Source: Cyanobacteria bacterium UBA5018 (GTDB taxonomy: Bacteria; Cyanobacteriota; Cyanobacteriia; PCC-6307; Cyanobiaceae). From it: a DNA stretch of 64,000 nt. The DNA lies in assembly GCA_002396505.1 (NCBI GenBank), contig DGYA01000001.1:1-64000 (forward strand), written 5' to 3'. Below the pieces are notes generated by a model, which saw nothing but the letters and a program-made list of their open reading frames with translations, searched no databases and was not told the origin of the DNA. The position numbers were made by a program, and so were the translations under genes. Shown piece by piece: positions 8,601 to 15,439 of the stretch (positions within the stretch are counted from its first letter, which is position 1; the number at the start of each line of letters is the position of its first letter).

Positions 8601-8986
8601 GCCTTGCGCAACGGTTCGAGCTGGTAGGGCTTCACATCGATGCCGGCCCGCAAGGGCGCCTGAAACAGCCCCGGATCGGTGCTGGTCACGCAGTTCCAGC
8701 GCAGGGTGTTCAGGTAGCTGCCGAACACCTGAGGGTCGTCGAAGCCCCGCTGGCCCACCGTGTCCCAGGTGGTTTCGCCCAGCACCTGGGCATCCACCTC
8801 CCGCTCCCAGAACACCTCCAGCCGTTGGCCGTTGGCGTCGTCGTCGAGGCAGGCCATCCGCACCACCGTGTCGCCCTCAGGGTGCTCGGCGGGCTCCACC
8901 TCCTCCACCAGCCAGCGGTGGCTGCGGCAGTAGACCACGCAGCCGGCGCTGGGAATGGGGGTGGCCTCGGCTATCGCGGTGTTCAT
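5693..8986 (-). CDS. drmD: SNF2-family helicase, DISARM DrmD-like, 1097 aa
   Basis: A two-lobed SF2/SNF2 ATPase. Motif I is DDVGLGKTIEAGLI (about 141-154), the Walker B box is LILDEAHN (about 248-255), and motif III is LFLSATPHNGHSNSF (about 285-299). Lobe two has LLIFTEYADTKDW (528-540), IATDAAREGVNLQNH (591-605), HFDVPWNPGR (611-620) and the arginine-finger block MEQRNGRIDR (621-630). An acidic insert (GDDDRAEGNEEELLQEAD) lies near 445-462, and the C-terminal 150 residues are coiled-coil rich. The spacing and the NPW segment after ITEMRRQRGWG are typical of DrmD. It is the first gene of the minus-strand defence operon; its TGA overlaps the next ATG. DISARM acts on incoming phage DNA together with its methylase. 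The DISARM core genes drmA-C are not seen here. Confidence 0.8.
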   Translation of the reverse strand: MNTAIAEATPIPSAGCVVYCRSHRWLVEEVEPAEHPEGDTVVRMACLDDDANGQRLEVFWEREVDAQVLGETTWDTVGQRGFDDPQVFGSYLNTLRWNCVTSTDPGLFQAPLRAGIDVKPYQLEPLRKALRMPRVSLFIADDVGLGKTIEAGLIMRELLLRQKVHRVVVVAPPSVVLQWKGEMESRFGLSFAVMDRQYITEMRRQRGWGINPWATHTRFIISQALVRDEAYAGPLRDWLGDEGKQALLILDEAHNAAPASGSKFAIDSKLTRAIRDQARRFEHKLFLSATPHNGHSNSFSALLEILDPTRFCRGVAVRKQDLEDVMVRRLKEDLRQIGVELPERLVVPEVIDGLPPDTPEIKLAELLSRYRELRNQRLVSAGKRERAAENLVISNLQKRLLSSIAAFDRTLRVHMNTLEKRATKAGKQRQVRLEALDLLEGSIDGDDDRAEGNEEELLQEADAQHEAAVGSALEANEEEWKLLRQMQTIAEAARYEADSRVQRLEQLIRQHLCPRLGQQGAEWAGERLLIFTEYADTKDWLERRVRELIAESHQAGARIATFHGGIGDEKREAIKRSFNSPPDADPLRILIATDAAREGVNLQNHCKRLVHFDVPWNPGRMEQRNGRIDRTLQRAPQVFCHYFVLPQRPEDTVLDTVVRKTDQIRRELGCLPPVVIRKLNDLLAKGINPTALARTIAEIKGLDQEEDLRLTRALLDEELEGSRERKGDLQKQVSTLEGYLSRSTKWLNFSRTQFRHALNTSLRLSGERNGNQKLALIPRDPAQAAADPDRAIWEFPSADRLPDGEAAWGDVLDALRPPRQPGQKLWQWRKETQLQPVVFQDPQEVNADRVHLHLEHPLVMRLLNRFLMRGFQSDLLSRAAVLGTADDTAKLIVLARLSLYGHGAARLHDEVLAVVAEWDPADPNRRLRKLSVEKSERAMKELQESLQQQLEAPQLVTAALQAHLSADVGQLREALDRVVDERRQDAALKLAKRADDEVARFVRVLEEQRKRILSTRSRTNENLDQLLLDLGGIKEERRQLEDNRKYWEERLQTIDTDLEREPERIRRTFELKTHRVEPAGAIYLWPQGALPQEVPAR

Positions 8987-9305
8987 CTTTAGGGCGCCTG
9001 TCGGGTCAGCACAGGCATCAAGGGCTGATGGCTCTGACGCCAGTCTGCACCCAATAGAAGCCGGATTGCAGCACTACAACAACACCTTGATCCCTTGGCC
9101 CTAGAACTATGCACAGGGCGCATAATTTCGACGCTCCCGTTATCCACCTCGGATTGAGCAGCGGAAGGCAGGGCGGCCTGCCGCCCTGCGCCTAACGCAA
9201 CACGGCAACGCGCGCTTGGTTGCAACACGCCTTGGCCGCCGCCCGATTGACGGTGATATTGACGGTGATTTGGCCAACTTTGCTGGTACTGGGGGGAGAA
9301 GCTCA
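8987..9305. other. Intergenic region upstream of the defence operon
   Basis: About 320 bases between the LysR-type regulator stop and the helicase start, both on the minus strand. The region should hold the promoter of the defence operon. It contains an imperfect direct repeat (TTGACGGTGATATTGACGGTGAT at 9247-9269, period 12) and GGCAGGGCGGCCTGCCGCCCTGC at 9168-9190, a strong inverted repeat. A 106-codon open frame on the minus strand (8989-9309) has no recognisable protein character. Confidence 0.4.
9168..9190. terminator. GC-rich inverted repeat in the leader region of the defence operon
   Basis: GGCAGGGCGGC and GCCGCCCTGC are complementary arms with almost no loop, giving a strong stem in either strand. 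There is no clear T tract on the minus side, so it could be an intrinsic terminator for the regulator gene, an attenuator, or an operator for the WYL or LysR protein encoded nearby. Confidence 0.3.
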
Positions 9306-10256
9306 TCACTGTTCCTCCTCAGCCAGCTCGGTTTCGACGAGCCGCGCCTCCCCCGCCTGCTCCACCCGCTGCTGCAAGGTGCGGATCAGATGCCAGGCCT
9401 CGCGGCTGCTGCCCACCTGCCCCTGCGGCAGCAGCAGCCACAGCTGCTCCATCAGGCAAAGCTGTTCGGGGTAGGGCACCAGGCTCTGGGCCTGGATCCA
9501 GCCCGGATCCACCAGCCCCGGGCAGAGCGGCATCGCCAGCTGGCGATCGCCCATGCGCTTTAGCCAGGAGGGCACGTCATGGCAGCTGTTCGGCTGCTGC
9601 TCCACCTGGAAGCCATGCCAGGCCATCGCCTCGTGCAGAAGCGGTGTGATGCTGCGGCAGGGCAGCAGCACCTTGCGGGGTGCGCTCGCCCCTGCCGTGG
9701 CGGGCGGGTGGCTCACCAGCTGCAGCGGCAACGCCCCCAGCGGCACCGTGATCACACCGCTCCAACTGGGTGGGCGCTCGCTGGCGACAAGCCGTGGATG
9801 GCACCAAGACGACACGATCGCCCCATCGAGCAAGGCCTGCTTCAGCAGCAGCGCCCACTGCCGCGAGCACCGGAAGCGCGGCGGCACCGGTTGCACGCTC
9901 ACCATCCCCGTCAGCAGCGGCTGATGCAAGGGGTCGGTGGCGACCCGCAGCAGGCCATCCATCAACCGGTGGGCCCGGTAGGCCAGCCGCAGCAGCCGCA
10001 GGCTCTCATTGCTGCCATACCGCAGAACGCTGGCCCCACGCCTTGGCTGCAGCCGGAACTGCTCGCCCATCAGGGCGGCGCTGCGGCAGACGGTGCTCTG
10101 GTGCAGCGCCAGGGCGCGGGCTGCCTTGGTCTGCGATCCGGTTAGCTCCAGCAGATCGAGCACATGCAGGTGCTCGAGGGGCTGCGGCGGGGCGTAGACG
10201 GTGCCAGGGCTTCGCCTTGACGGCAGGCAATCTTGAACGGTGCTGGAGTAGGCCAC
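9306..10256 (-). CDS. LysR-like HTH transcriptional regulator
   Basis: A 316-residue protein with a helix-turn-helix near residues 30-65 (LDLLELTGSQTKAARALALHQSTVCR), in which TGSQTKAAR-x-x-x-x-HQSTV matches the LysR-type HTH with its recognition helix. The rest resembles a divergent effector-binding domain. It lies directly upstream of the defence operon on the same strand and is divergent from the kinase/WYL gene across about 100 bases, so it probably regulates one or both. No effector can be deduced. Confidence in a DNA-binding regulator is fair; family assignment beyond LysR-like is less sure. Confidence 0.65.
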   Translation of the reverse strand: MAYSSTVQDCLPSRRSPGTVYAPPQPLEHLHVLDLLELTGSQTKAARALALHQSTVCRSAALMGEQFRLQPRRGASVLRYGSNESLRLLRLAYRAHRLMDGLLRVATDPLHQPLLTGMVSVQPVPPRFRCSRQWALLLKQALLDGAIVSSWCHPRLVASERPPSWSGVITVPLGALPLQLVSHPPATAGASAPRKVLLPCRSITPLLHEAMAWHGFQVEQQPNSCHDVPSWLKRMGDRQLAMPLCPGLVDPGWIQAQSLVPYPEQLCLMEQLWLLLPQGQVGSSREAWHLIRTLQQRVEQAGEARLVETELAEEEQ

Positions 10257-10356
10257 AGAAGGCTGTTGATCCGTAGGGGCCCAGCGTCAACAAGCCCCGC
10301 CCTGATCTATACAGTTCACGTGCGAAAGACTTCAGGCATCCCACCGCCGACCCTGC

Positions 10357-12660
10357 TTGCCCCCCGCCACCGCGGCGCCGTTGCGCTGCCATCTGCTGAT
10401 CGGCCCGCCCGCCAGCGGTAAGACCACCCTGGCCAAGACCCTGGCGCCCCTGCTCACCGCCCCCGGTGAACCGCCGGCCCTGGTGCTCTCCACCGATGCG
10501 ATCCGCGCCGAGGTATTTGGCGATGCGGCCGTGCAGGGGCCCTGGATCGACATCCAACAGCGGCTGCAGCAGCGGCTGATCGAGGCGGTGGCGGCCGGCA
10601 TTCCGGCGATCATCGATGCCACCCATGCCCGCCGCCCCTGGCGCCTGGCCATCACCCAGGCCCTGCTGCTGCCGGCGCCGGTGGAGTGGATCGGCTGGTG
10701 GCTCTATACCTCCTTACCCACCTGCCTGGAGTGGAACCGCCGGCGCGAGCGTCGGGTGCCCGAGGCGGTGATCCAGGAGATGGCCGCCGCCCTGGCCGAT
10801 CCGCATGTGGGGCCCAGCCGGGCGGAGGGCTTTGCGGCGCTCTGCGCGGTGGTGCCCAGCCATCACGACCACCTGGAGCCGTTGCTGGTCGCTGAGCTGG
10901 CGGCGCTGGACCGGCGCATCCGCAGCGCCCGGGCCCGCGAGACCCACTGGCAACTGCATGGCTACTCGCGCCTGCTCGATTTGGAGCGGCTGCTGTTTCT
11001 GATTCGCCTACTGAGCCGTTACCCGGAGCTCGACGCCGCCGATCCAATCACTTGCGAGCAGTTGGAGGCGATCGTCTCGCCCTTGCCGTCTGGCGATCTG
11101 GCGGAGCGGGCTGCGGCTTTCCTCGTGCGGCTGCATGGGGAGTGCTACGGCGCTGCGGGGGCGATCCGTGGCGATCTGAACTGGCTGGAGGCCAATGGCT
11201 TCTGCTTCGGGGGGGACAGCTTGGCGCCGATCCGGTTGGCGGAGATCAGGTTGCCGGAGGCGCCGCTCATCGGCGGCGTCCATGGAGGCCACCCGCCGAT
11301 GGGCGATGGGCCGGTGTTCCAGCGGGTGATGACCCTGCTGCGCCACCTGCTCCACCAGCCCTTTGATCGCGATCCGGGCAGCGGCCTCACGCTTCATGAG
11401 CAGCTGATCGCCGCCACCGCCTCCATCCCCGGCGGTTACCTGCCCGGTGAAACCGCCACCCTGCGCAAGGACCTTGAGAAGCTGCTCACCCCCTACGGCT
11501 TCCGCGCCGCCAACAACAATGTGCGCCACGGCTACGCCCTCGGCACCGCCGTGCTGTCGGCGCCGCGGCTGCGGGAGATCCAGGCCCTGGTGCAGCAGGC
11601 CGCCGGCCGCCTCGCCGATCCCTCCGCCCAGCCCTTACTCGCAGAACTGGAGCAGCGCCTGGCCTGGGCCGGCCTCGATCAGCCCGCCCCGCCCCTGCGG
11701 CTCTATGCCCGCCACGGGGTGGTCGACACCGCCCTGGTGCGGCGCGAGTCACTCGCAGCTCCCCGGGGCGCCGAGGCGATCGAGCAGGCCATCGCCCAGA
11801 GGCGCCGGGTGCTGCTCAAGCGCTTTTCCAGCGCCGGCAGCCACGGCGGCACCACCATCGGCGATGGCTCAGGTGAATGGCGGGTGTGGCCGCTGCAGCT
11901 GATCTTTCACCATGTGGGCTGGTATCTCTGCGTCGAGGAAGACGTGATCGGCCAGGAAAACGGCCTGATCCGCTGCGAACGGCTCGATCGCCTCGCCCTC
12001 CAGAGCACTTCACCCCGCAGCGGCTCGCTGCATAGCGGCCCGAGCGATGGCCTGCGCCGCAGCCCCGAACGGCAGCACGCCGCCCTGCAACGGCTGGAGC
12101 GATTGCTGCACCACAGCGGCGGCATCCACTTCGGCGACGACATCAAGGCCCAGCTGGCCCTGGCCAGTTCCTCTCCCCGCGCCCGCTCAGGCGTGCTGCA
12201 GACCCTGCGCTTCTCGGCCACCCCCTGGGCCTTCGCGTTCCTGCGCGAGGGCATGGGCCGCTATCCCCGCGAGCAGGTGCGCTTCTCCAGGCCCCTACCA
12301 GGCGATTCCTGGTGGCATCACCCCGCTGCGCCCCACCTGCTGGAGCCCAACGCCCCCACCGACAGCCATCCCTACCCCCTGGAGCTGGATCTCCCCAGCT
12401 GGACCCTCGCCGCGGACATCGATCTGCGCACCTGGCTCTATGGCTTTGGCGAGGGGATTCGTGTTGAGGCCCCGATAGCACTGCGGCAGGAACTGCTTAC
12501 CCGTTGCCGGGCCATGCTCGCGGCCCATGGGGAGCCCGCCCAGGGAGCCACAGCTCGCGAGGGTGCGAGCCCTGCCGAGGCCGACCGGCAAGCCAGCCGC
12601 CAACGCCAGGAGGAACCGCCGCCGCGAGCGCCCTTCCCCAAGCGCCTGCGGCGAGGGTGA
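10357..12660 (+). CDS. P-loop kinase fused to WYL-domain protein, 767 aa
   Basis: The start is a TTG at 10357. Residues 13-24 form a Walker A loop (IGPPASGKTTLA), and the following segment (LVLSTDAIRAEVFGD, then IPAIIDATHARRPWR) is that of polynucleotide-kinase/zeta-toxin-like P-loop kinases. A middle helical region follows to about residue 440. Residues from about 449 to 560 are WYL-like: YARHGVVDTALVRR, a basic strand, then HHVGWYLCVEED (about 518-530) with the name-giving W-Y-L. WYL domains bind nucleotides or nucleic acids and regulate defence systems. The last 30 residues are a Pro/Arg-rich tail. The gene is divergent from the LysR-like gene. Whether it phosphorylates nucleic acid ends or a protein is unknown. 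Confidence 0.7.
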   Translation: MPPATAAPLRCHLLIGPPASGKTTLAKTLAPLLTAPGEPPALVLSTDAIRAEVFGDAAVQGPWIDIQQRLQQRLIEAVAAGIPAIIDATHARRPWRLAITQALLLPAPVEWIGWWLYTSLPTCLEWNRRRERRVPEAVIQEMAAALADPHVGPSRAEGFAALCAVVPSHHDHLEPLLVAELAALDRRIRSARARETHWQLHGYSRLLDLERLLFLIRLLSRYPELDAADPITCEQLEAIVSPLPSGDLAERAAAFLVRLHGECYGAAGAIRGDLNWLEANGFCFGGDSLAPIRLAEIRLPEAPLIGGVHGGHPPMGDGPVFQRVMTLLRHLLHQPFDRDPGSGLTLHEQLIAATASIPGGYLPGETATLRKDLEKLLTPYGFRAANNNVRHGYALGTAVLSAPRLREIQALVQQAAGRLADPSAQPLLAELEQRLAWAGLDQPAPPLRLYARHGVVDTALVRRESLAAPRGAEAIEQAIAQRRRVLLKRFSSAGSHGGTTIGDGSGEWRVWPLQLIFHHVGWYLCVEEDVIGQENGLIRCERLDRLALQSTSPRSGSLHSGPSDGLRRSPERQHAALQRLERLLHHSGGIHFGDDIKAQLALASSSPRARSGVLQTLRFSATPWAFAFLREGMGRYPREQVRFSRPLPGDSWWHHPAAPHLLEPNAPTDSHPYPLELDLPSWTLAADIDLRTWLYGFGEGIRVEAPIALRQELLTRCRAMLAAHGEPAQGATAREGASPAEADRQASRQRQEEPPPRAPFPKRLRRG

Positions 12661-13304
12661 TGGCGGCTGCCAGGGCAGCTGGATCTATGCGGCATCGTAA
12701 GTGGCCTCCCCTCGCAATTCATCGCAACATATCAACCTAGATCATCGCGATTGGGGTTGATCATCTGAATCACTCATTGTAAGCTTTAGCGGCAAACTGA
12801 TGTTCATTGTGAATAGAAATGCACTCAGGTGATAATTGGCTGCTACTTGGCAGAGACAAGAAGTGGGTCAATATACTAGAATTTTGGGACAAAAGTCAGG
12901 ACCACGATACGCTTAATGTATTTCAGGCTCTTAACGATAATACCTTCGACATTCTAGAAAGTCTTTACCCGGCCCACGAATCACTACTGCATGCTCTTGC
13001 CGCATACATTGCTCATGGCCATCCTAAGAATTCTCAATCGCGACGATGCCTACCAGCCCCAAAGCCCTGCTGCGCCTTGTATGTCAGCACTGGCCAATCG
13101 ACAACCAGTGGCATCGGGTTCGCGATGGGCAACTTGGTGAAGAAGTCCACCACTATCAACATGATGCTCGGCTGGAGCGAGATCCAGGCGCTGGAGAGGG
13201 CGCAAGACCAGCTGCCCCTGCCTGGCCGCTGCCCCTGGCTAAGGAGGTGCCCTGGCCCCTGTTTAATGGCGCCAAGTTTGATCGGCTGGTGAGCCGCTAC
13301 AGGG
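12661..13304. other. AT-rich scar at the island boundary, with an unassigned open frame
   Basis: This 640-base stretch is visibly lower in GC (12700-13040) than its surroundings. A plus-strand frame at 12819-13292 begins MHSGDNWLLLGRDKKW and could encode a real N-terminal 75 residues, but after about 13040 it runs out of frame across a transposase remnant, so it is at most a broken gene. I recognise no family in it. The combination of low GC, a broken frame and a transposase fragment marks the right-hand edge of the accessory island. Confidence 0.45.
13046..13171 (+). pseudogene. ISAs1-family transposase remnant (C-terminal motif only)
   Basis: The frame reads LLRLVCQHWPIDNQWHRVRD followed by GQLGEEVHHYQHDARLERD. 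This matches the C-terminal signature of ISAs1-type transposases in cyanobacteria, with the pattern R-x-H-W-x-I-E-N-Q-W-H-W-V-R-D-x-x-L-G-E-D-x-H. A stop precedes it in frame near 13022 and the sequence after it is not transposase-like, so only about 40 residues survive. No terminal inverted repeats could be assigned. Confidence 0.5.
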
Positions 13305-14225
13305 ATGGACATTCTCGTGATGGGCGGCACGCGCTTTGTGGGCAAGCCTTTGGTGGCGCAGCTGCAGGCCAGCGGCCATCGCCTCACCCTGTTCACTAGG
13401 GGCCGCCAAGCGGTGCCGGCCGGGTTGGAGCACCTGGTGGGGGATCGCACCGATCCGGCGGCCCTGGCCCAGCTGCAGGGGCGCCGTTTTGATGTGATCG
13501 TCGACAGTTCTGGTCGCAGCCTGGAGGATTCCAGCGCCGTGATCGCCTGCACCGGCGCCCCCAGCCATCGATTTGTCTATGTGAGTTCGGCTGGGGTCTA
13601 TGCCGATAGTGAGCTCTGGCCCCTCCACGAAGAAAGCCCCACCGATCCCCAGAGCCGCCACGCCGGCAAGCTGCACACAGAAGCCTGGTTGCGCCAGCAG
13701 GGCATCCCCTTCACCAGTTTTCGGCCCACCTACATCTACGGGCCCGGAAATTACAACCCAGTGGAGAGCTGGTTCTTCGATCGGATTGTGCACGGCCGCC
13801 CCGTGCCTCTGCCCGGCGATGGCAGCACGATCACCCAGCTGGGGCACGTGGAGGACCTAGCGGCGGCGATGGCGCGCTGCATCGAGGTGGATGCCGCTAC
13901 CAATCGCATCTACAACTGCACGGGGCTGCAGGGCATCAGCTTCCGGGGGCTGGTGGCGGCTGCCGCCAGGGCCTGTGGCCGCGATCCAGCCGCCGTGGAG
14001 ATCCGCAGCTTTGATCCCGCCGGTCTAGACAAAAAAGCCCGCAAAGCTTTTCCGCTGCGCCTGGCCCATTTCCTCACCGATACCTCCCGAGTGCGGCGGG
14101 AGCTGGCGCTGCAACCCCGGTTCGACAACCTGGAAACCGGCCTAGCGGACAGCTACGCCAACGACTACGCCCAGCAGCCCCCCACCAACCCAGATTTCAG
14201 TGGTGACGAAGCGCTACTGGCCTGA
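13305..14225 (+). CDS. NAD-dependent epimerase/SDR protein, CSP41-like
   Basis: A 306-residue extended short-chain dehydrogenase. The N-terminal Rossmann motif is MGGTRFVGKPL (G-G-T-x-F-x-G) and the middle carries FVYVSSAGVY with FRPTYIYGPGNYN. The usual Tyr-x-x-x-Lys pair is not obvious (HAGKLHTEAW occupies that region), which is a feature of the CSP41 RNA-binding/ribosome-associated branch conserved in cyanobacteria and chloroplasts. The likely role is RNA stabilisation or ribosome/PEP-associated rather than sugar epimerisation. It begins directly after the island scar and is convergent with the phosphatidyltransferase gene. Confidence 0.8.
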   Translation: MDILVMGGTRFVGKPLVAQLQASGHRLTLFTRGRQAVPAGLEHLVGDRTDPAALAQLQGRRFDVIVDSSGRSLEDSSAVIACTGAPSHRFVYVSSAGVYADSELWPLHEESPTDPQSRHAGKLHTEAWLRQQGIPFTSFRPTYIYGPGNYNPVESWFFDRIVHGRPVPLPGDGSTITQLGHVEDLAAAMARCIEVDAATNRIYNCTGLQGISFRGLVAAAARACGRDPAAVEIRSFDPAGLDKKARKAFPLRLAHFLTDTSRVRRELALQPRFDNLETGLADSYANDYAQQPPTNPDFSGDEALLA

Positions 14226-14252
14226 CAGTCCCACAGATCCGCATTAACAATG

Positions 14253-14279
14253 TTTTCACGAATATATCTATAGTGAAAA
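14253..14279. terminator. Weak AT-rich hairpin between convergent genes
   Basis: TTTTCAC at 14253-14259 pairs with GTGAAAA at 14273-14279 around a 13-base loop. It lies between the stops of two convergent genes in a locally AT-rich stretch, so it could act as a bidirectional terminator. The stem is short. Confidence 0.3.
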
Positions 14280-14333
14280 TATCAAGGCCGATAGGCAATA
14301 TTCTCAGCAAGCCCTAAATATAAACTTTAGTGG

Positions 14334-14876
14334 CTATTCAATCTTGGCAGGGCCCATGCCAGCGGCCAGGTAGTGGATAGCCGAGCTCAGGGCCAGGGCC
14401 AGCGACGGCCAAAACAGCCACCAGCCCAGCCGTTGCAAAAAAGCGCTGGCTGGCCAGGAGGCAGGCCAGAGCAGCAGCAGCAGGCTGAGGCATTGGAGCA
14501 CCGTCTTGGCCTTGCCGCTGCTGGATGCCGGCCCACCGCTGGTCTGGCCGGCCCGCCAACCGGAAATAAGCAGCTCCCGGGCCAGCAGCAGCCATACCGC
14601 CCATAGGGGCAGGATCTGTTGCTGGGCCAGCCACAGCAGGGGGGCGCTCACCAGGATTTTGTCGGTGAGTGGATCGAGGCGGGCACCCCATACCGAGCCG
14701 CCGCCGGCCCTGCGGGCCAATGAGCCATCCAGCCAGTCGCTGAGGCTGCCGCCAAGCAACAACAGCCAGGCGATTACCGGCTGCTGGGCGCTGAGGGCTA
14801 GCAGCAGCGGCAGGGCGATTACAGCCCGCATCAAGGTGAGCCCATCGGCCAACTGCCGCAGACGTCTGGGGTTCAT
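14334..14876 (-). CDS. pgsA: CDP-alcohol phosphatidyltransferase (PgsA-like)
   Basis: A 180-residue integral membrane enzyme. The CDP-alcohol phosphotransferase signature D-x2-D-G-x2-A-R-x8-G-x3-D-x3-D is complete: D47, D50, G51, A54, R55, G64, D68, D72. Several hydrophobic helices flank it (about 15-45, 75-95, 125-150). The family makes phosphatidylglycerophosphate from CDP-diacylglycerol and glycerol-3-phosphate, the first step to phosphatidylglycerol, which cyanobacteria need for photosystem assembly. Another acceptor alcohol cannot be excluded from sequence alone. The gene is divergent from the CBS-domain gene. Confidence 0.8.
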   Translation of the reverse strand: MNPRRLRQLADGLTLMRAVIALPLLLALSAQQPVIAWLLLLGGSLSDWLDGSLARRAGGGSVWGARLDPLTDKILVSAPLLWLAQQQILPLWAVWLLLARELLISGWRAGQTSGGPASSSGKAKTVLQCLSLLLLLWPASWPASAFLQRLGWWLFWPSLALALSSAIHYLAAGMGPAKIE

Positions 14877-14931
14877 CGGCGCATGCCACGCTCAGACCCA
14901 GAATGCCTGCACATCGATCCCTCCACCCGTG

Positions 14932-15393
14932 GTGCAACTACCGGTCTCAGCCGTGATGACAGCGCCAGTGCTGAGTGTCAGCGCCGAAACGCCGCTGCAA
15001 GAGGCGGTCAAGTTGCTCAGCGAAAAGCACATCAGCGGTTTGCCGGTGGTGGATGCCGCCGGATTGCTGGTGGGTGAACTGAGCGAAAAGGATCTGATGG
15101 TGCGGGAGAGCGGTTTCGATGCCGGGCCCTATGTGCTGTTGCTAGACGCCGTGATCTACCTGCGCAATCCGCTGCAATGGGATAAGCAGGTGCACCAGGT
15201 GTTGGGCAACACCGTGGCCGAACTGATGAGCTCCCATCCCCACAGCTGCGCCGCTGATCTGCCCTTGCCGGCAGCGGCGAAGTTGTTGAATGAGCGCAGC
15301 ACCCAGCGCCTGTTCGTGCTCGATGCCAACCACAAACTTGTCGGTGTGCTTACCCGCGGAGATGTGGTGAGAGCGCTGGCGAATGCCGAATGA
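14932..15393 (+). CDS. CBS-domain pair protein
   Basis: The open frame extends far upstream, but that part is antisense to pgsA. I take one of the tandem GTG codons at 14929/14932 as start (VQLPVSAVMTAPVLSV), giving about 153 residues. Two CBS motifs are evident: VSAEtPLQEAVKLLSEKHIS with LPVVDAAGLLVGELSEKDLM, and TVAELMSSHPH with PLPAAAKLLNERST and LFVLDANHKLVGVLTRGDVV. Such stand-alone pairs bind adenine nucleotides and act as energy sensors; in photosynthetic organisms CBSX-type proteins modulate thioredoxin targets. The partner is not indicated by the neighbourhood. Confidence 0.8.
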   Translation: MQLPVSAVMTAPVLSVSAETPLQEAVKLLSEKHISGLPVVDAAGLLVGELSEKDLMVRESGFDAGPYVLLLDAVIYLRNPLQWDKQVHQVLGNTVAELMSSHPHSCAADLPLPAAAKLLNERSTQRLFVLDANHKLVGVLTRGDVVRALANAE

Positions 15394-15439
15394 GCTGCAG
15401 GGAGGCTGGCTGGGAACTATTCCAGCTGCCCTGCACAAC

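Noticed and set aside
8027..8992. A 321-codon plus-strand frame opposite the helicase start
   Set aside because: The predicted product is His- and Gln-rich, typical of antisense frames in GC-rich DNA.
8989..9309. A 106-codon minus-strand frame between the regulator and helicase genes
   Set aside because: No family resemblance and composition unlike a protein; the stretch is better read as promoter region with an inverted repeat.
12819..13292. A 157-codon frame in the low-GC scar
   Set aside because: Its second half runs through a transposase remnant in the wrong frame; at best the first 75 residues are a relic of a gene.
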